A model generated the notes under the pieces. The model had not been told where the DNA came from, searched no databases, and worked only from the letters and a program-made list of their open reading frames with translations. The position numbers were made by a program, and so were the translations under genes. A stretch of DNA of 64,000 nt from Epiperipatus broadwayi (taxonomy: Eukaryota; Onychophora; Udeonychophora; Euonychophora; Peripatidae): NCBI GenBank assembly GCA_028023455.1, contig JAQFVV010000012.1:11914864-11978863 (forward strand), in the 5' to 3' direction. Numbering within the stretch: the first letter of the stretch is position 1; each line of letters starts with the position of its first letter. Shown piece after piece: positions 47,089-59,313 of the stretch.

Positions 47089-49035
47089 ATGTCCAGCCCA
47101 ATAGAAGAATCTAGTGGTAGGGAAGTTGATATAGATGAAGAAAGAAAGGAAGGGAAAATATCAAGCCTGAAGAAGTTATTAATGATCCCAAGATGAAGTA
47201 CAAGATCCAAATTTTAAGAAGTATGTTTGATGAAAAATTTGAATCATTGAGAGAAGACAATAAATCACTTAAAGAAGATACTAAAATAATAAGCAGCAAG
47301 TTAGAAACTAATCAACAGTCAATTGAATTAATAAGTAATAAACTATAATAAACAGTTTGTTGAATCAATTAATAAAAATGTTGAATTGATAAGGAAGGAT
47401 ATGAGGAAAATAAACAATCTGTTGAATTAATCATTAAGATTTGAAAGATAATAAACAATTTGTTGAATTGATTAATAATAAATTTAAAAAAAACGCACAA
47501 TCTGTTAAATTGATAAGAAATGAGCTGAAAGACTAATTTGAAAATCTTCATAAAAGGTTTAATAAAAATGAAGAAGCACTTGAATCTTTGAAAATAGAGT
47601 TAATTCAGTCTGATAGAAAGCATCAAGAAATATTAGATCATTGATTACAAGAATTTACTGTTCTTACCATTAAGGAATTTAAAAGTCAAGTAAAAGAGGT
47701 GGTAAATCAATAAGATTAGTAATGAGGATATTAATCAGAATATGGATATTTTTAATATAACATTATCTGGAAATATTAAAGATTTGAAATCTCATGTAAA
47801 TTTTATTGCAGAAGCAATTGAAGTAGTAAAATGGAAGTTAATCTAGCAAAATAAAATTAAAGGAAGAAAAAGAATTATCTAAAAAATTACATGGGATAGA
47901 GATAAACAAAGTAGAAGAACATAAGTATAGATCCAAAGTGGATGAGAATATTAAGAAATTGCAAAGGAGATTAAAAGCAAGTAGAAAAGCAAAGTAGTAT
48001 TTTAGACAAAAATTGTGAGCAAAAGAAAGTATTGAATTAGAACTTGGATACATTTAAAACAAAGCAGAAAAATATATTGATTGATAGGGCAGATTAATTT
48101 AGATGAAAAACTAGACAATTTGTATGCTAAAATAAAGGTAATACAGATTAGTAATAGCAATAAAGCTGAGAAATATATAGAGAGAGCTTTAATTACCTCT
48201 CCTGATAACATCCATATTTCAAAAAGTTATGAAATGATAGCGTATAATAAAAAGGTTGAAAGTGAAAGCATAGTTAATAGAATCAGATCAAAAAGATAAA
48301 ATCAACCTAATTAAAAGAGTTAATAGAATGAGATAGTAATTTATACAATTCAGTGGCATTAAGATTTATGACATTACATGGAAAATCCCTCAGAGTATTT
48401 GAATAATCTCAAAGAATTGTTTTCTTTATGTCCATTGATTGAAAAAGAAAAGTTAATAATCTCTAGTAATCACTTATATTCAATGGCTAAAAATTGGTGG
48501 CAATCTGTATTTGAGTAGACACAATACTTATGGAAATTTTTTTAAGTATATTATATTAGCATGTTTTTGAGGTAATGATAAGCAAGATAGCATTAGATAT
48601 CAAATTACCCAAGAAAATTATCATATTAATAAAGGAAGTTATAAAAACAAGCAAAACTCTTCATACAGTAATGCCACTCAATGGATGCCAGAAAGCTTGT
48701 GCATAAAATCCCTATGAGTGGACATTACTGTATGGAGAGTTTTGCCTGTTTTAATAACAGTTATGAGAAAGCATAAGAAATGGTGGTCATGGGTTGTTTA
48801 GTGGTTAAATGCAGTTATACCAAATTTTTTTCATAGTCAGGCTGTTGAATTAAAAATTCTTACTGCTTTTCCATTATCAGAGAAAGTTTTAGAAATTTTA
48901 GATGCCTTAGAGATTACAGAAGTATCCACTGACAACAAATTGAGATCCTTAAAGGATAAAGTTAATCATCTTATTTCTAATATTAATGTAGATTCTAATT
49001 TCTCATATGGGATTAGATGAGCTATAGTAGCAAGA
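47089..49035 (+). pseudogene. Ty3/Gypsy gag remnant with coiled coil
   Basis: The ATG at 47089 starts MSSPIEESSGREVDIDEERK. Through frame breaks a long Lys/Glu/Asn-rich stretch follows with heptad-like repeats (QSIELISNKL, QFVESINKNVELI), predicted coiled coil, to about 48300. Near 48470-48510 AKNWWQSVFE resembles the W-containing core of Gypsy-class gag capsid regions. The frame resumes near 48840 (SQAVELKILTAFPLSEKVLE) after a 169-base insertion (48644-48812). The zinc knuckle is not seen. Upstream LTR and PBS are not recognisable, although CAGGGGGACAG at 46985 may be near the old boundary. Role assignment rests on the downstream pol. Confidence 0.6.
48644..48812. mobile_element. Short palindromic family A insertion in gag
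   Basis: AAGCAAAACTCTTCATACAG..GCATAAAATCCCTATGA faces GTGGACATTACTGTATGGAG..TTTGCC; both are family A sequence in opposite orientations. The block ends at TTTAGTGGTT, the common family A 3' end. AGTTATA flanks it (48637-48643, 48813-48819), and removing it makes the gag reading continuous. No ribozyme retained. Confidence 0.65.
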
Positions 49036-49074
49036 AGGTCAAGATGTCTTCATATCCTAAGTTGATTAATCATT

Positions 49075-50560
49075 TTGGTAGTGTGGCAAAGCATCTACAA
49101 CATTTACAAATGTTTTTCCAAGAGTGTTTCTCAAAAAATGTAAAAATTAATCTAGTGAAATGCACTATAATAGCAAAAATATTTTCTGGGTAATTTAATT
49201 AATGAAAATAAAATCCAACCCCATCCAGAAATGATTGCATCTATACAGTGAAGACAATAAAACAGTTTAAGTTTTTTTTCAGTCTATGAAACTATTACCA
49301 TAAATTTTATGGGAACTTTGCCAAAGATACTTTATACTTGTCTAAATTATTTAAAAAGTTAAAAAGTGGAGATGGACTATTGAGCAGACTGCAGAATTTA
49401 GTAAAATTAAACAAACATTTTTAAAAACACAGACAGCAGTTACTATGATCTAAGAGAAGTGTTATATCAACTTGATAATAATCAGGTGCTTCATGTTTTA
49501 TATTTATAAAGTAAGCACTTAAGATGGGCAGAGCTGAACTATTCCATTGCTGAAAAAAAGACTAACTGTACAAAAATTGTGCCAGTTTTTGCTAGGCTCA
49601 GAAATAATTATTTTTGGCTAATCATAAGAGCTTAGAATTTTGAGTCATAATTATTATCTCAATAATGAGAGACTCATGAGGTGGGAGTTTGTATCTCCAA
49701 CAATTTGATTATAGAGTCCTCTAGATTGAAGGGAGAAAGCATACTTCTGCAGATATTCTTAGCTGCCACCCTATTTTTCTGATATCTCAACATCCTGATA
49801 CTCAAAACATAATTATTAGTAATATAAATTTGATTAGGGATGAATCTACAGTTGACAATTATAATAATCTCATTATAATTCAAAGTCAGGATCATAAGTT
49901 AAATAGAATATTGGTTGTCCTAAATAATCATGATAATTTAAAGAGCAACAATAGGCATGTAAAAAGTGTTTTCAAAAGATATGATTTACCAAAATATTTT
50001 AAGATTCAAATTTAATACTGTTCAGGGAGAATCATGGAAAATTGTATCACAATTCATGGTTGATAAATTAATTATGTAGGTGCATTGTAGTTATGGTCAT
50101 TATGGTGCTCCTATATTTTACTGGAACAAAATTTACAGTAAATAATTTAAAAAATTAAAACATGAAATTTGTCTTAAGTCCAGACATTTGTAATAAATTT
50201 TATGCAGGTGTACTGCAGCCTATAATTCCTAATCGACCTAATGAGTTATTAGTGATCAATTTTTATGGGCCTTTTCCAGCATTCATGTGGCACAAATTTA
50301 TATTAGTTATATATGATGTGTTTACTAAATATCAGCTTACCTTGTACTTAAAACTGATAATAAAACTGTCATTAAGTGCTTACTGGAGTGTCAGTTTCTT
50401 TTAATAGGAAAACCTAGTATAATCTTTACAAACCATGCCACTGCATTTATGTCTAATAAATGGAGTAACTGGACTCAGACTCAAAACATTACACACATTA
50501 TGAGCCCACAAGGAATCCACAATCAAATCCTTGTGAGTGCTTAATATTTAGAGAGTTTGT
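49075..50560 (+). pseudogene. Ty3/Gypsy pol remnant: RT end, RNase H, integrase
   Basis: HLQHLQMFFQECFSKNVKIN near 49090 and KTIKQFKFFFSLWNYYHKF near 49255-49310 match the RT thumb and connection. RNase H-like pieces (LNYSIAEKK near 49535) and GRKHTSADIL (family ..R.G..H..AD.LSR) near 49730-49760 follow. The integrase zinc-binding region (VHCSYGHYGAP, 50080-50110) leads into the catalytic core: PNELLVINFYGPFP (50237-50278), IYDVFTKY and GKPSIIFTNHATAF (about 50405-50450). Both core Asp positions read Asn, and the third acidic residue is not found. The RT palm with YxDD is absent: gag runs almost directly into the thumb, implying an internal deletion near 49035-49075. Ends in A+T-rich sequence at about 50560. 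Confidence 0.85.
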
Positions 50561-52278
50561 TATAAATGACCATAAGCAATGGTTTCCATGAAGTTATAAA
50601 TTATGTAAATGTAACAATATATGTATATAACATTAAAAACTACTCAACACTTAGACAATCTCAATATCAATACAATCAACAATTTCAAACTGTTGTCAAG
50701 ACAACCTCCTTTTAATAATAAAGGTGAAATCTCACCTTTATTAATAGTCCAATATACTTATATAGACACTAAAATTACAACTTGACCACAGAGATTGAAA
50801 TTATTAATACAAAGAAATTTAAATAAACCTCTTTAAACAGGTAAAAATAACCTATTCTGAATGCAGACTTATAAATAGTCAGTTATAACATTACAAACTG
50901 CAATTATAAATTTCAAATTAAATCCAAAGTATTACTTAAATAATAAGTGTATTATAACAAATCTGAAAGAGCAGCTCAAATATTATATTACAAACCTGCA
51001 GAGAAAAAAAAGTTTAATAAAACTCATATGAACTGATTAACAAATATATGAACTGCTATTTGCATATGTGCATATATATACATGTTACCTGAGTATATTT
51101 TCTAAAAAATTTAAAAGAAAAGTTAACTTATGCACTTGGGCATATTTTATGAATTAAGTTTTTAATAAGGATGAAATAATGATGATAAATTGCTGTAAAG
51201 AAAGAAAAATGCTTATGATATGTGAAATAATTTCGAATTGCATAGTTTAGAAAAATTTGAAGCATTTCAACCCCTGTGTAATCTGCCTTTCAAATGGAAG
51301 TTCTAATTAAACAACTTGTCCTTTTTATAGTAAAGCTGATATTTGAATCTTATATTAAAATTTTGGAACTAATGAAAATAAGTATCACACTATAATTAAA
51401 AGTTAGTAACAAATTTTCTTTCTTCCTATGTTAACTAATAATATAGGTAAAGAAAGGAAAAAGAGAAAATGAGAAAAAAAGTATTATTTTCTTTTATTCA
51501 CTTATATATCAAATCATACTTTGTTTCCATAGCATGGTTTTTTTTAAAAAAACATGTTGGATAAAACAGTGCAATTCTTACAACTACCTGGTGATAAATT
51601 CGTTGTCTGGAAAATGTTGTTGAACATCAAATAGATGTAAATAGGTCTGCAACAAATAACTAGGTATTTCCAATCACATCCAGCATTTTTGATATATTGT
51701 TTTGTATTTCAGTACAGTCTACTTTTGAAGCAGTGTTGCAGTGATCCATGCTGAGGAGAGAAACAAGCACTGGTTAAAACTGTTTTTCACCAAACATATT
51801 TTTCAATATTTGGGTATTAAACAGCCATTCTGATGACTTTATAAATCAGAAGACTATATACAATCTGTGGCTAGATAATTGAAAACCATACCAGCTTAAA
51901 TACCTGTAAAATGCAATTGGATCCAGAAACTAATGAAACCAGTCATACCTGACCCTATAATACTGTGAAGAGAGGAATGGACAGTGTCATAAGAACTACC
52001 CAAGATCTACTGATATTATACCTTATATAATATTACTAGTGCTGCCATATTTAACCTCTCTTTGGATGGTGATGAAGGCAATCAGAAATTTATTGACAAA
52101 AACAAGATCTGCAGAAAACCATGGTTTGTGACTTTGTCTATATTTAACATGTTAAGATCTTATTATTATAAATACAGTAAGCTCTTAAATTTAAACTGGA
52201 ATGTAGAATATCTTTTATTATTGTGACATTTAATACGTGGTACACGTGTTAATAGTTGTGAGGATATATACAAAAGTT
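50561..52278. other. A+T-rich region, possible Penelope tail
   Basis: ATAACATTAAAAACTACTCA at 50627-50646 resembles the 3' flank of the Penelope copy at 29365-29390, so a short minus-strand Penelope tail may start here. A small hairpin (TAATAAAGGTGA..TCACCTTTATTA) lies at 50715-50745. A GC-richer relic at 51900-52140 is unidentified. Confidence 0.4.
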
Positions 52279-52284
52279 TTATTT
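52279..52284 (-). terminator. Poly(A) signal AATAAA
   Basis: AATAAA on the minus strand, about 100 bases after the stop codon of the candidate terminal exon at 52384-52540. Such hexamers are frequent in this composition. Confidence 0.35.
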
Positions 52285-52383
52285 AGTCGTTAATAAATTG
52301 TTATTCTTATTATTATTAATCCATTTGTTTGTCTTTGTAATTCATTCCAAATATGCCTTTGACACACATATGCTAGTTAATAT

Positions 52384-52540
52384 CTACAGATCAAACAAAT
52401 CATGCAATTCACTGGAGTAGGGGGGCATGCAGAGATGGCAGTAATAATTTGTATTTGACGTTGGTTGTTTCTTTAAAAGTTTTCCAAAAGTAACTTTTGT
52501 TTCAGAAACTTCATGCATTTCATTTTCATTTTTATAGAAA
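52384..52540 (-). CDS. Candidate terminal exon of an unidentified host gene
   Basis: On the minus strand a strong splice acceptor (TTTTATTTGTTTTTCAG, ending at 52541) is followed by an open frame entered in phase 2. It contains ENEMHEVSETKVTFGKLLKK and, near the end, NYYCHLCMPPYSSELHDLFD, and stops at 52384-52386 with a poly(A) signal downstream. Codon third positions and charged residues look more protein-like than the flanks, where the frame upstream of the acceptor is hydrophobic A+T sequence. The product is not recognised. The donor exon was not identified; the open frame at 54972-55307 on the same strand could belong to the same gene but its visible GT sites are not in matching phase. 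Confidence 0.35.
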
Positions 52541-53702
52541 CTGAAAAACAAATAAAATACTTTTGGGAATACTTGTAGTTTTAAATTATAAATCATCATC
52601 ATGACATTAATTAATATCTTTATATAGTTGAATTGAATCATTTTTTATTTGAATCCTATTAACCATTCTGTGTTAATATTTATTTAAATCAAAATTAGCA
52701 GTGCATATTGAATATATCATTATATATTATTGGTTCTGGATTCAAACCCATCTCATTTAAAAAATTTATCATTTTAATATATTCTACATTTTATGAATTA
52801 TTATTTGGTAATATAATTTTAATCATTAGATCTCATTAAAAGTTTATAATATAGCTTTAAATATAAGATCAATAATAAATTGTGTTAATAATATCAAATA
52901 ACTTTACAGTACTATATGTAATAGAATCAAGTGAGATTCATGAATCCTAAGTTCTAAAATCTGCAATTCTATTATTGCACAAAAGTACATAGGGAAATTG
53001 TAATATAAAATAATAAAGAAATAGCAAAATATCACTCAAAATTGTTAGTAATACTGCTTTATTATATTATCAGATTACTTGTGTAATTTATTTTCAAATA
53101 AAGATTTAAAACACATCTTATGAATAAAAAGAACATCAGAATTTAATAACAACTTAAAATATACTTAGGTGTTTCTTAGCCAGAGAGTTGTGTTACAGTA
53201 TTTATTGATACTTGGGGAGAAGAGGTTTTTACATTATGTAGGAATGTTAAAACTATTTACTTTTATTTTATCATTACAAAATAATTTGTCAGAGTGTGTA
53301 TATATATATCAATATTGTTATAATAACTGGGAGATTGTATGACTATAATATTATTATTTTGTCCATGTATTTTCTTCATTGTGACTTTAAACATTTTCAA
53401 ATTTTTAAGTTTTTATGACATTAATGAAAGTTATTATTCCAGACATGTACTGTTAAATTTATCCATACGATTACTCTTTGTAAAGCTATTTATGATTAAT
53501 GTTAAAATTTTATATTATTGTTAAAAACTGCTTACCAACTTGTCTAATGCTCAACACGTTCATACTTACACTTTTTAGAAAACATTGGAACATGATATAC
53601 TGTAGTTAATAAATGCAATTCTCTTTAAATAAAATTTTAATTCTGAATTACAGTATTACTTTAAATCGTTAGTACAACAAGGAAATGGTGTTTTTTTTCT
53701 AG
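52541..53702. other. A+T-rich stretch, possibly intronic
   Basis: GGATTCAAACCCATC at 52739-52753 is a B-box-like SINE trace. No other feature seen; the 61-codon frame at 53339 is hydrophobic simple sequence. Confidence 0.4.
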
Positions 53703-53798
53703 TTATTAAAGAAATGCACATAGAGAGCGTACCAATAGCTCTAACAAGCTCGTAAATTAACAAGTGCGGTTATGAGAAATATTTAAAATCTCTATCCA

Positions 53799-53865
53799 GA
53801 ACACTCTTATCTCCAGACCATGGTTTCGGGCTTATGGCCCACGTCAGTGGAGAGCTAGAATATTC
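53799..53865 (-). ncRNA. Type-I hammerhead, family B
   Basis: Mirror copy of the ribozyme at 54165-54231, with the same stems and the same A9-to-T core change. Confidence 0.75.
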
Positions 53866-54164
53866 GGACACTAGACCTAAAATATCAACTCAAAAAACCA
53901 GCACTTATTTCAAACGTATATTTAAGAAGAAACTCTGAATTTTTCGGACATGAAAATGTCTTTAAATCCAGCTATCTAACTTAAATAGCTATATGGGACT
54001 GAAGTATATTCAGATCTACCATATACTTCAGTCCCATATAGCTATTTAAGTTAGATAGCTGGATTTAAAGACATTTTCATGTCCGAAAAATTCAGAGTTT
54101 CTTCTTAAATATACGTTTGAAATAAGTGCTGGTTTTTTGAGTTGATATTTTAGGTCTAGTGTCC

Positions 54165-54231
54165 GAATATTCTAGCTCTCCACTGACGTGGGCCATAAGC
54201 CCGAAACCATGGTCTGGAGATAAGAGTGTTC
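54165..54231 (+). ncRNA. Type-I hammerhead, family B
   Basis: Outer stem I GAATATTC (54165-54172)/GAGTGTTC (54224-54231), 8 pairs with two G-T. Internal loop TAGC/TAA. Inner stem TCTCCA/TGGAGA, 6 perfect pairs. Core CTGACGT at 54183-54189 where the usual A9 is T. Stem II GGGC/GCCC with loop CATAA. GAA, palindromic ACCATGGT, and C at 54214. Compared with family A the stems changed on both sides while pairing held, and the loop sequences (AGC, CAYAA) stayed. The A9 change should lower activity unless compensated. Predicted cleavage 54214/54215. Confidence 0.78.
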
Positions 54232-54392
54232 TGGATAGAGATTTTAAATATTTCTCATAACCGCACTTGTTAATTTACGAGCTTGTTAGAGCTATTGGTA
54301 CGCTCTCTATGTGCATTTTTGTAATTACAAGCTCATAAAAGTAATGTCATGTTATATATGACTTGCTTTATTAATTATTATTATTAAAGAAA

Positions 54393-54971
54393 GAATTGCG
54401 TTATAAATCTAACAGTTTTTTTATTTTCTTAGTATTTTCGTGCACGAGAAATTATTTAAATCTAATATTTTTCACATTTATCATTTTATCATTTAACTAA
54501 ATAGTAATCATACTTGTCAGAATTCAATCAGCAAATATAATTTATATGTATAGTTAAAAAAAATTAACATATACTAAAGGATATTTTGAACATAAAAATA
54601 ATGGATTTTAAATTGTAAGGAAAGGTATTATTAATTTCTAATGACTTGCAAACGTGTGTGACTGTCCAGATCAGACTAAATGGCACTTTCTTGATTTATG
54701 TTATGAGTTCGTGCTGATTAAATCACTTCAATTTTATTATTCAGATATCTGTAAAACAAAAAAAAGCATCATTATACGTTGAATTTAAGAAATTTTAGTT
54801 AAGTTTAAATATATATTTTACTTATATAATTTATAAATGCTCTTCAGAAAAAGTTATAAAAGCAATCAGTTTAAAAATAATTTTTATTTACAAAATAAAA
54901 ATTTGTATGAGATTTTTTGAAAAACCTTTTAGAATGTTTATAAAACAAATAGCCACACACATATATATGTG
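54393..54971. other. A+T-rich stretch, no gene seen
   Basis: No frame or bounded repeat recognised. Confidence 0.5.
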
Positions 54972-55307
54972 TTATAATAAATAAAAGCAGCAATTCCTAA
55001 ACAAGAATAGTAATTCTAACTTAAACAAAAAATAATAATAAGGATAGAGAAAAAAAAAATCTGTATTGACTATACAAACCAATCCTGAAACACAAATACA
55101 TCTACATGTAAAATATGTTGGTTCATTTTTTTTGATTACTTGGTGTTTTATGGTATATTGTTTTTTAGTTACTTCTACAGAAAACTTTTCTTCCTGAAAT
55201 GCTTCAACATCATGCATTATTGTATCTCTCCACTGTATTTTATTCTCAGCCATACTTTCACAGTGGAAACAAATAACTATTGCTGTATTGTAACCTTTCT
55301 GAGGCAA
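54972..55307 (-). CDS. Possible internal exon, unidentified
   Basis: The first two thirds of this minus-strand frame (MPQKGYNTAIVICFHCES, then KIQWRDTIMHDVEAFQEEKF, VEVTKK) have a balanced, globular-protein composition unusual for the region; the last third is low-complexity. The frame is also open upstream of the Met to about 55335. Possible donors are CAA/GTAATC near 55140 or T/GTAGAT near 55105; no strong acceptor is seen, although TTGCCTCAG near 55302 is conceivable. Product not recognised. Could be an exon of the same gene as 52384-52540 or a chance frame. Confidence 0.25.
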   Translation of the reverse strand: MPQKGYNTAIVICFHCESMAENKIQWRDTIMHDVEAFQEEKFSVEVTKKQYTIKHQVIKKNEPTYFTCRCICVSGLVCIVNTDFFFLYPYYYFLFKLELLFLFRNCCFYLL

Positions 55308-55606
55308 CCCTTGTATTGCAAATAAGGTCTATCTTTTCCATGATATAAACCAAAATATGCAAATGTGGATTTTGTATAAAGATAGTTACTAAAGAATTAG
55401 AAAGCATATATAATGAATATTATAATACCAAGCCATAATTATTAAATTATAAACAATATCATAAGTGTCCTAGCTATTGGCAATTATTAACATATTAAAT
55501 ATGTATTATTTGGAGGAAAATTCTAGAACTTTATAATTTTACCAGTAAATATTTTTGAAGTTTGAGGAAAGAAATGAAACTTTTAAAAATATAATAAACA
55601 TCTTTA

Positions 55607-55771
55607 ATATATAGGGTATATGAGCACAGATTTTCTCCAAACTATTTCATAACACTGATACACTTGAACACATATATGTTGAAAAGATAAATAATCACCA
55701 ATATACCGATTTCATGTTAAATCAGCAATCATATATAAACACAGGTATATAATAAGCCTGTGGGTTTCAGT
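55607..55771 (-). mobile_element. Short retroposon (165 bp) with 15-bp target-site duplication
   Basis: TAATAAACATCTTTA occurs at 55592-55606 and 55772-55786. The element read on the minus strand starts CTGAAACCCACAGGC and ends ..CTCATATACCC. A diverged second copy lies at 23183-23370. No tRNA boxes or coding sequence; a SINE or a truncated tail of a larger element. Confidence 0.65.
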
Positions 55772-55786
55772 TAATAAACATCTTTA

Positions 55787-57260
55787 TTAAATAGTAAAAT
55801 AAATATTTGCTAAACTGTGAAGGAATTTATCAATAATATAACAAAGTATGAACTTTTGATATATGAACTTACTAGTATTATTATAAACAACTTCCATTTG
55901 AATTTTTATTCATATTTCTATTTATGCTACAAATAATGGTCAAAGCTGTGAAGGAGAGAGAAGAGGAGAAAAGAAAACTATCTTTAATTTCAATCAACAG
56001 TTAGTTTCATTGTCATAGTAACAAGATATTCCTTTAGAAATGTGATTTTTTTTTTCAAGGATATGAAGAAAACTTTTTATTTATATTACTTTAGTTGTAT
56101 TGACTAGAATATTAAGATAGTGCTAAGTATTTATAATTATTTGTTTCATATGTTACTTTCAGATTTAAATATTTTAAAATATTTTGTATATAAAAAAGAA
56201 TAAAATCAAATTATTTTTCCTTGATTGTAATTCTGTAATGTGAATGAAATGATGTTCATATGAGTGTCATCAACTCATAAAATATTATATTAAGGCAATA
56301 TATTATTTTTTAAAATAAAGTACAAAATATTGGTCTATAATTTTAAGCAAGGAATCAGGTAAAATAAATATGTGTGATATTTATAATATGTGTATTTAAA
56401 TGAAAGTATATGATGAAGAATTGAATATATTTATAATATTAATCTGAATATATAAGTGTATGTATGATTGATCTCTTTATAAATTAAAGATAACTGATTT
56501 CTTATATTTATGATGAAATATTTCATAAATTATTTGTTTGCTTTTTAGTCTTCTTGGTATGTTCAAAAGTATTAAGATGTTAAGGATAAGTTTAGATGTT
56601 ATTAGAGAAATGATGAATAATATATTATGTGATGTTAACTATTTTATATATAGTGTCAAATTTTAAATAGTGGTACAGGAAAGTAGATTTATTGGAAATC
56701 ATGTAGTGCTGGGGATGTGTTGATTAAGGATAAATATGATACAGTATAGAGTAAGTCAGAGTATTTATAATGTAATGAATAATGACCTTTTTCTAAAATC
56801 TGTAAACGCTTAAAATAGAAGCCCAAATAAAAAATCAAGGTATTCACAAGATAAATTTTGATCTTAAATTACATTAATTAAGTCCATGGTATTATTTATT
56901 ATAATTGTATAAGATATCCACCCCACAATTGTTGTCATGAAAAACCACACTGTTATATACATTGTATAAGAGAATTGAAGATTTAAGTAATGGTAATAGC
57001 TAAACATTCAAATGATTAGAAAGTAAATGTATTTATTGCAAGAATGATGAGACCCAAAACGAATTGGATATTAAACGAATGTAAGAGGAGATATTTTATG
57101 AATGTTTTATTGAATATTAGAGATCAAAATACAGAACAAAAGTATGAATTATATGATATATGATATTGAAAGGAAAACCTGATAATTATTCATATTATTG
57201 TAAGTAATATAATAAAGTGCTATATATTAATGACTATTTAAAATAATTAAATGTTTGTTT
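55787..57260. other. A+T-rich stretch, no gene seen
   Basis: No frame, RNA gene or bounded repeat recognised. Confidence 0.5.
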
Positions 57261-58536
<1,276 letters not shown>

Positions 58537-58547
58537 ATAACATGAGA

Positions 58548-59302
58548 AAAAAACTAAAGAATGTGAAAGCTCTAACAAGCTTTATAGATAAATGCCACCA
58601 AGAGAAAGCATTTAAAAAATCTCTATTTAGAAATCATCCCTATCCTCAGACTGGTTTCATGCTTTTGGCATTGAGGCAATATGACATTCCAGATACTAGA
58701 TCCAAAATACCAACTCAATTCCAGCACTTAACTGATTAACTTTTATGTAGACAATCTGAAATTTTCAGATACCTAGATGTCTTCAAACCTAGCTATCCAA
58801 CTTAAATAGTTATACGGAGCTGAGCATTCTTCAGTCATATCATATATTAATAGTCTTAGCAATATAACATTGCTTAAGACTTAAAACCAAAAGCTATTTT
58901 AGTAGCTAAAAATAAGTCATACATCATGTGATTTAATTTAATAGGTTTGTAATTATAAAAACTAAAAAGCGTGCATGTTCTTACAAGCTTTATAGATAAA
59001 TACTGCCAAGAGAAAGCTTTTTAAAAATCTCTATTTAGAAATCATCCCTATCCTCAGACCAAGTGCTGGCTTTGAATTGGTATTTTGGATATAGTGTGTG
59101 GAATATTCTAGCACCTCAAAAGCATGAAACCAGTCTGAGGATAGGGATGATTTCTAAATAGAGATTTTTTTAAATGCTTCCTCTTGCTGGCATTTATTTA
59201 TAAAGTTTGTTAGAGCTTGCATGCTCTTTAGTTTTTATAATTATAAGCTTATTAAATTAAGTCGCATGATATATGCTTTATTTTTAGCTACTAAAATAGC
59301 TT
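58548..59302. mobile_element. Palindromic family B element, ribozymes dead, 11-bp target-site duplication
   Basis: About 1.25 inverted monomers (58548 to about 59062) precede a sense copy (about 59063-59302). ATAACATGAGA flanks the unit (58537-58547, 59303-59313). Hammerhead remnants (minus near 58640-58675, plus near 59110-59140) keep stem I CCTCA/TGAGG and GAAACCAGTC but have lost most of CTGANGA and stem II. Monomer length is about 410 bases. Arms have diverged, so this insertion is older than the one at 53.7 kb. The 86-codon frame at 58479 overlaps it and is not a gene. Confidence 0.75.
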
Positions 59303-59313
59303 ATAACATGAGA

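Larger units (their letters stand above)
53715..54380. mobile_element. Palindromic hammerhead (family B) retroposon with 12-bp target-site duplication
   Basis: Arms 53715-54009 and 54021-54315 are, as far as I can check, perfect inverted copies around an 11-base centre. The right copy continues about 62 bases further to ..TTAATTATTA. TTATTAAAGAAA flanks the unit (53703-53714, 54381-54392). Each arm carries one hammerhead. Sequence beside the centre (CCCATATAGCTATTTAAG) parallels family A (CCCATATGACTATTTAAG), so the two families share ancestry. Perfect arm identity suggests a recent event. No coding sequence. Confidence 0.85.

Noticed and set aside
47013-48211. Several hydrophobic minus-strand frames
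   Set aside because: Antisense shadows of the Lys/Glu-rich gag coiled coil.
46980-50560. Intact endogenous retrovirus with env
   Set aside because: No env-like frame or LTR pair; catalytic residues lost and RT palm deleted.
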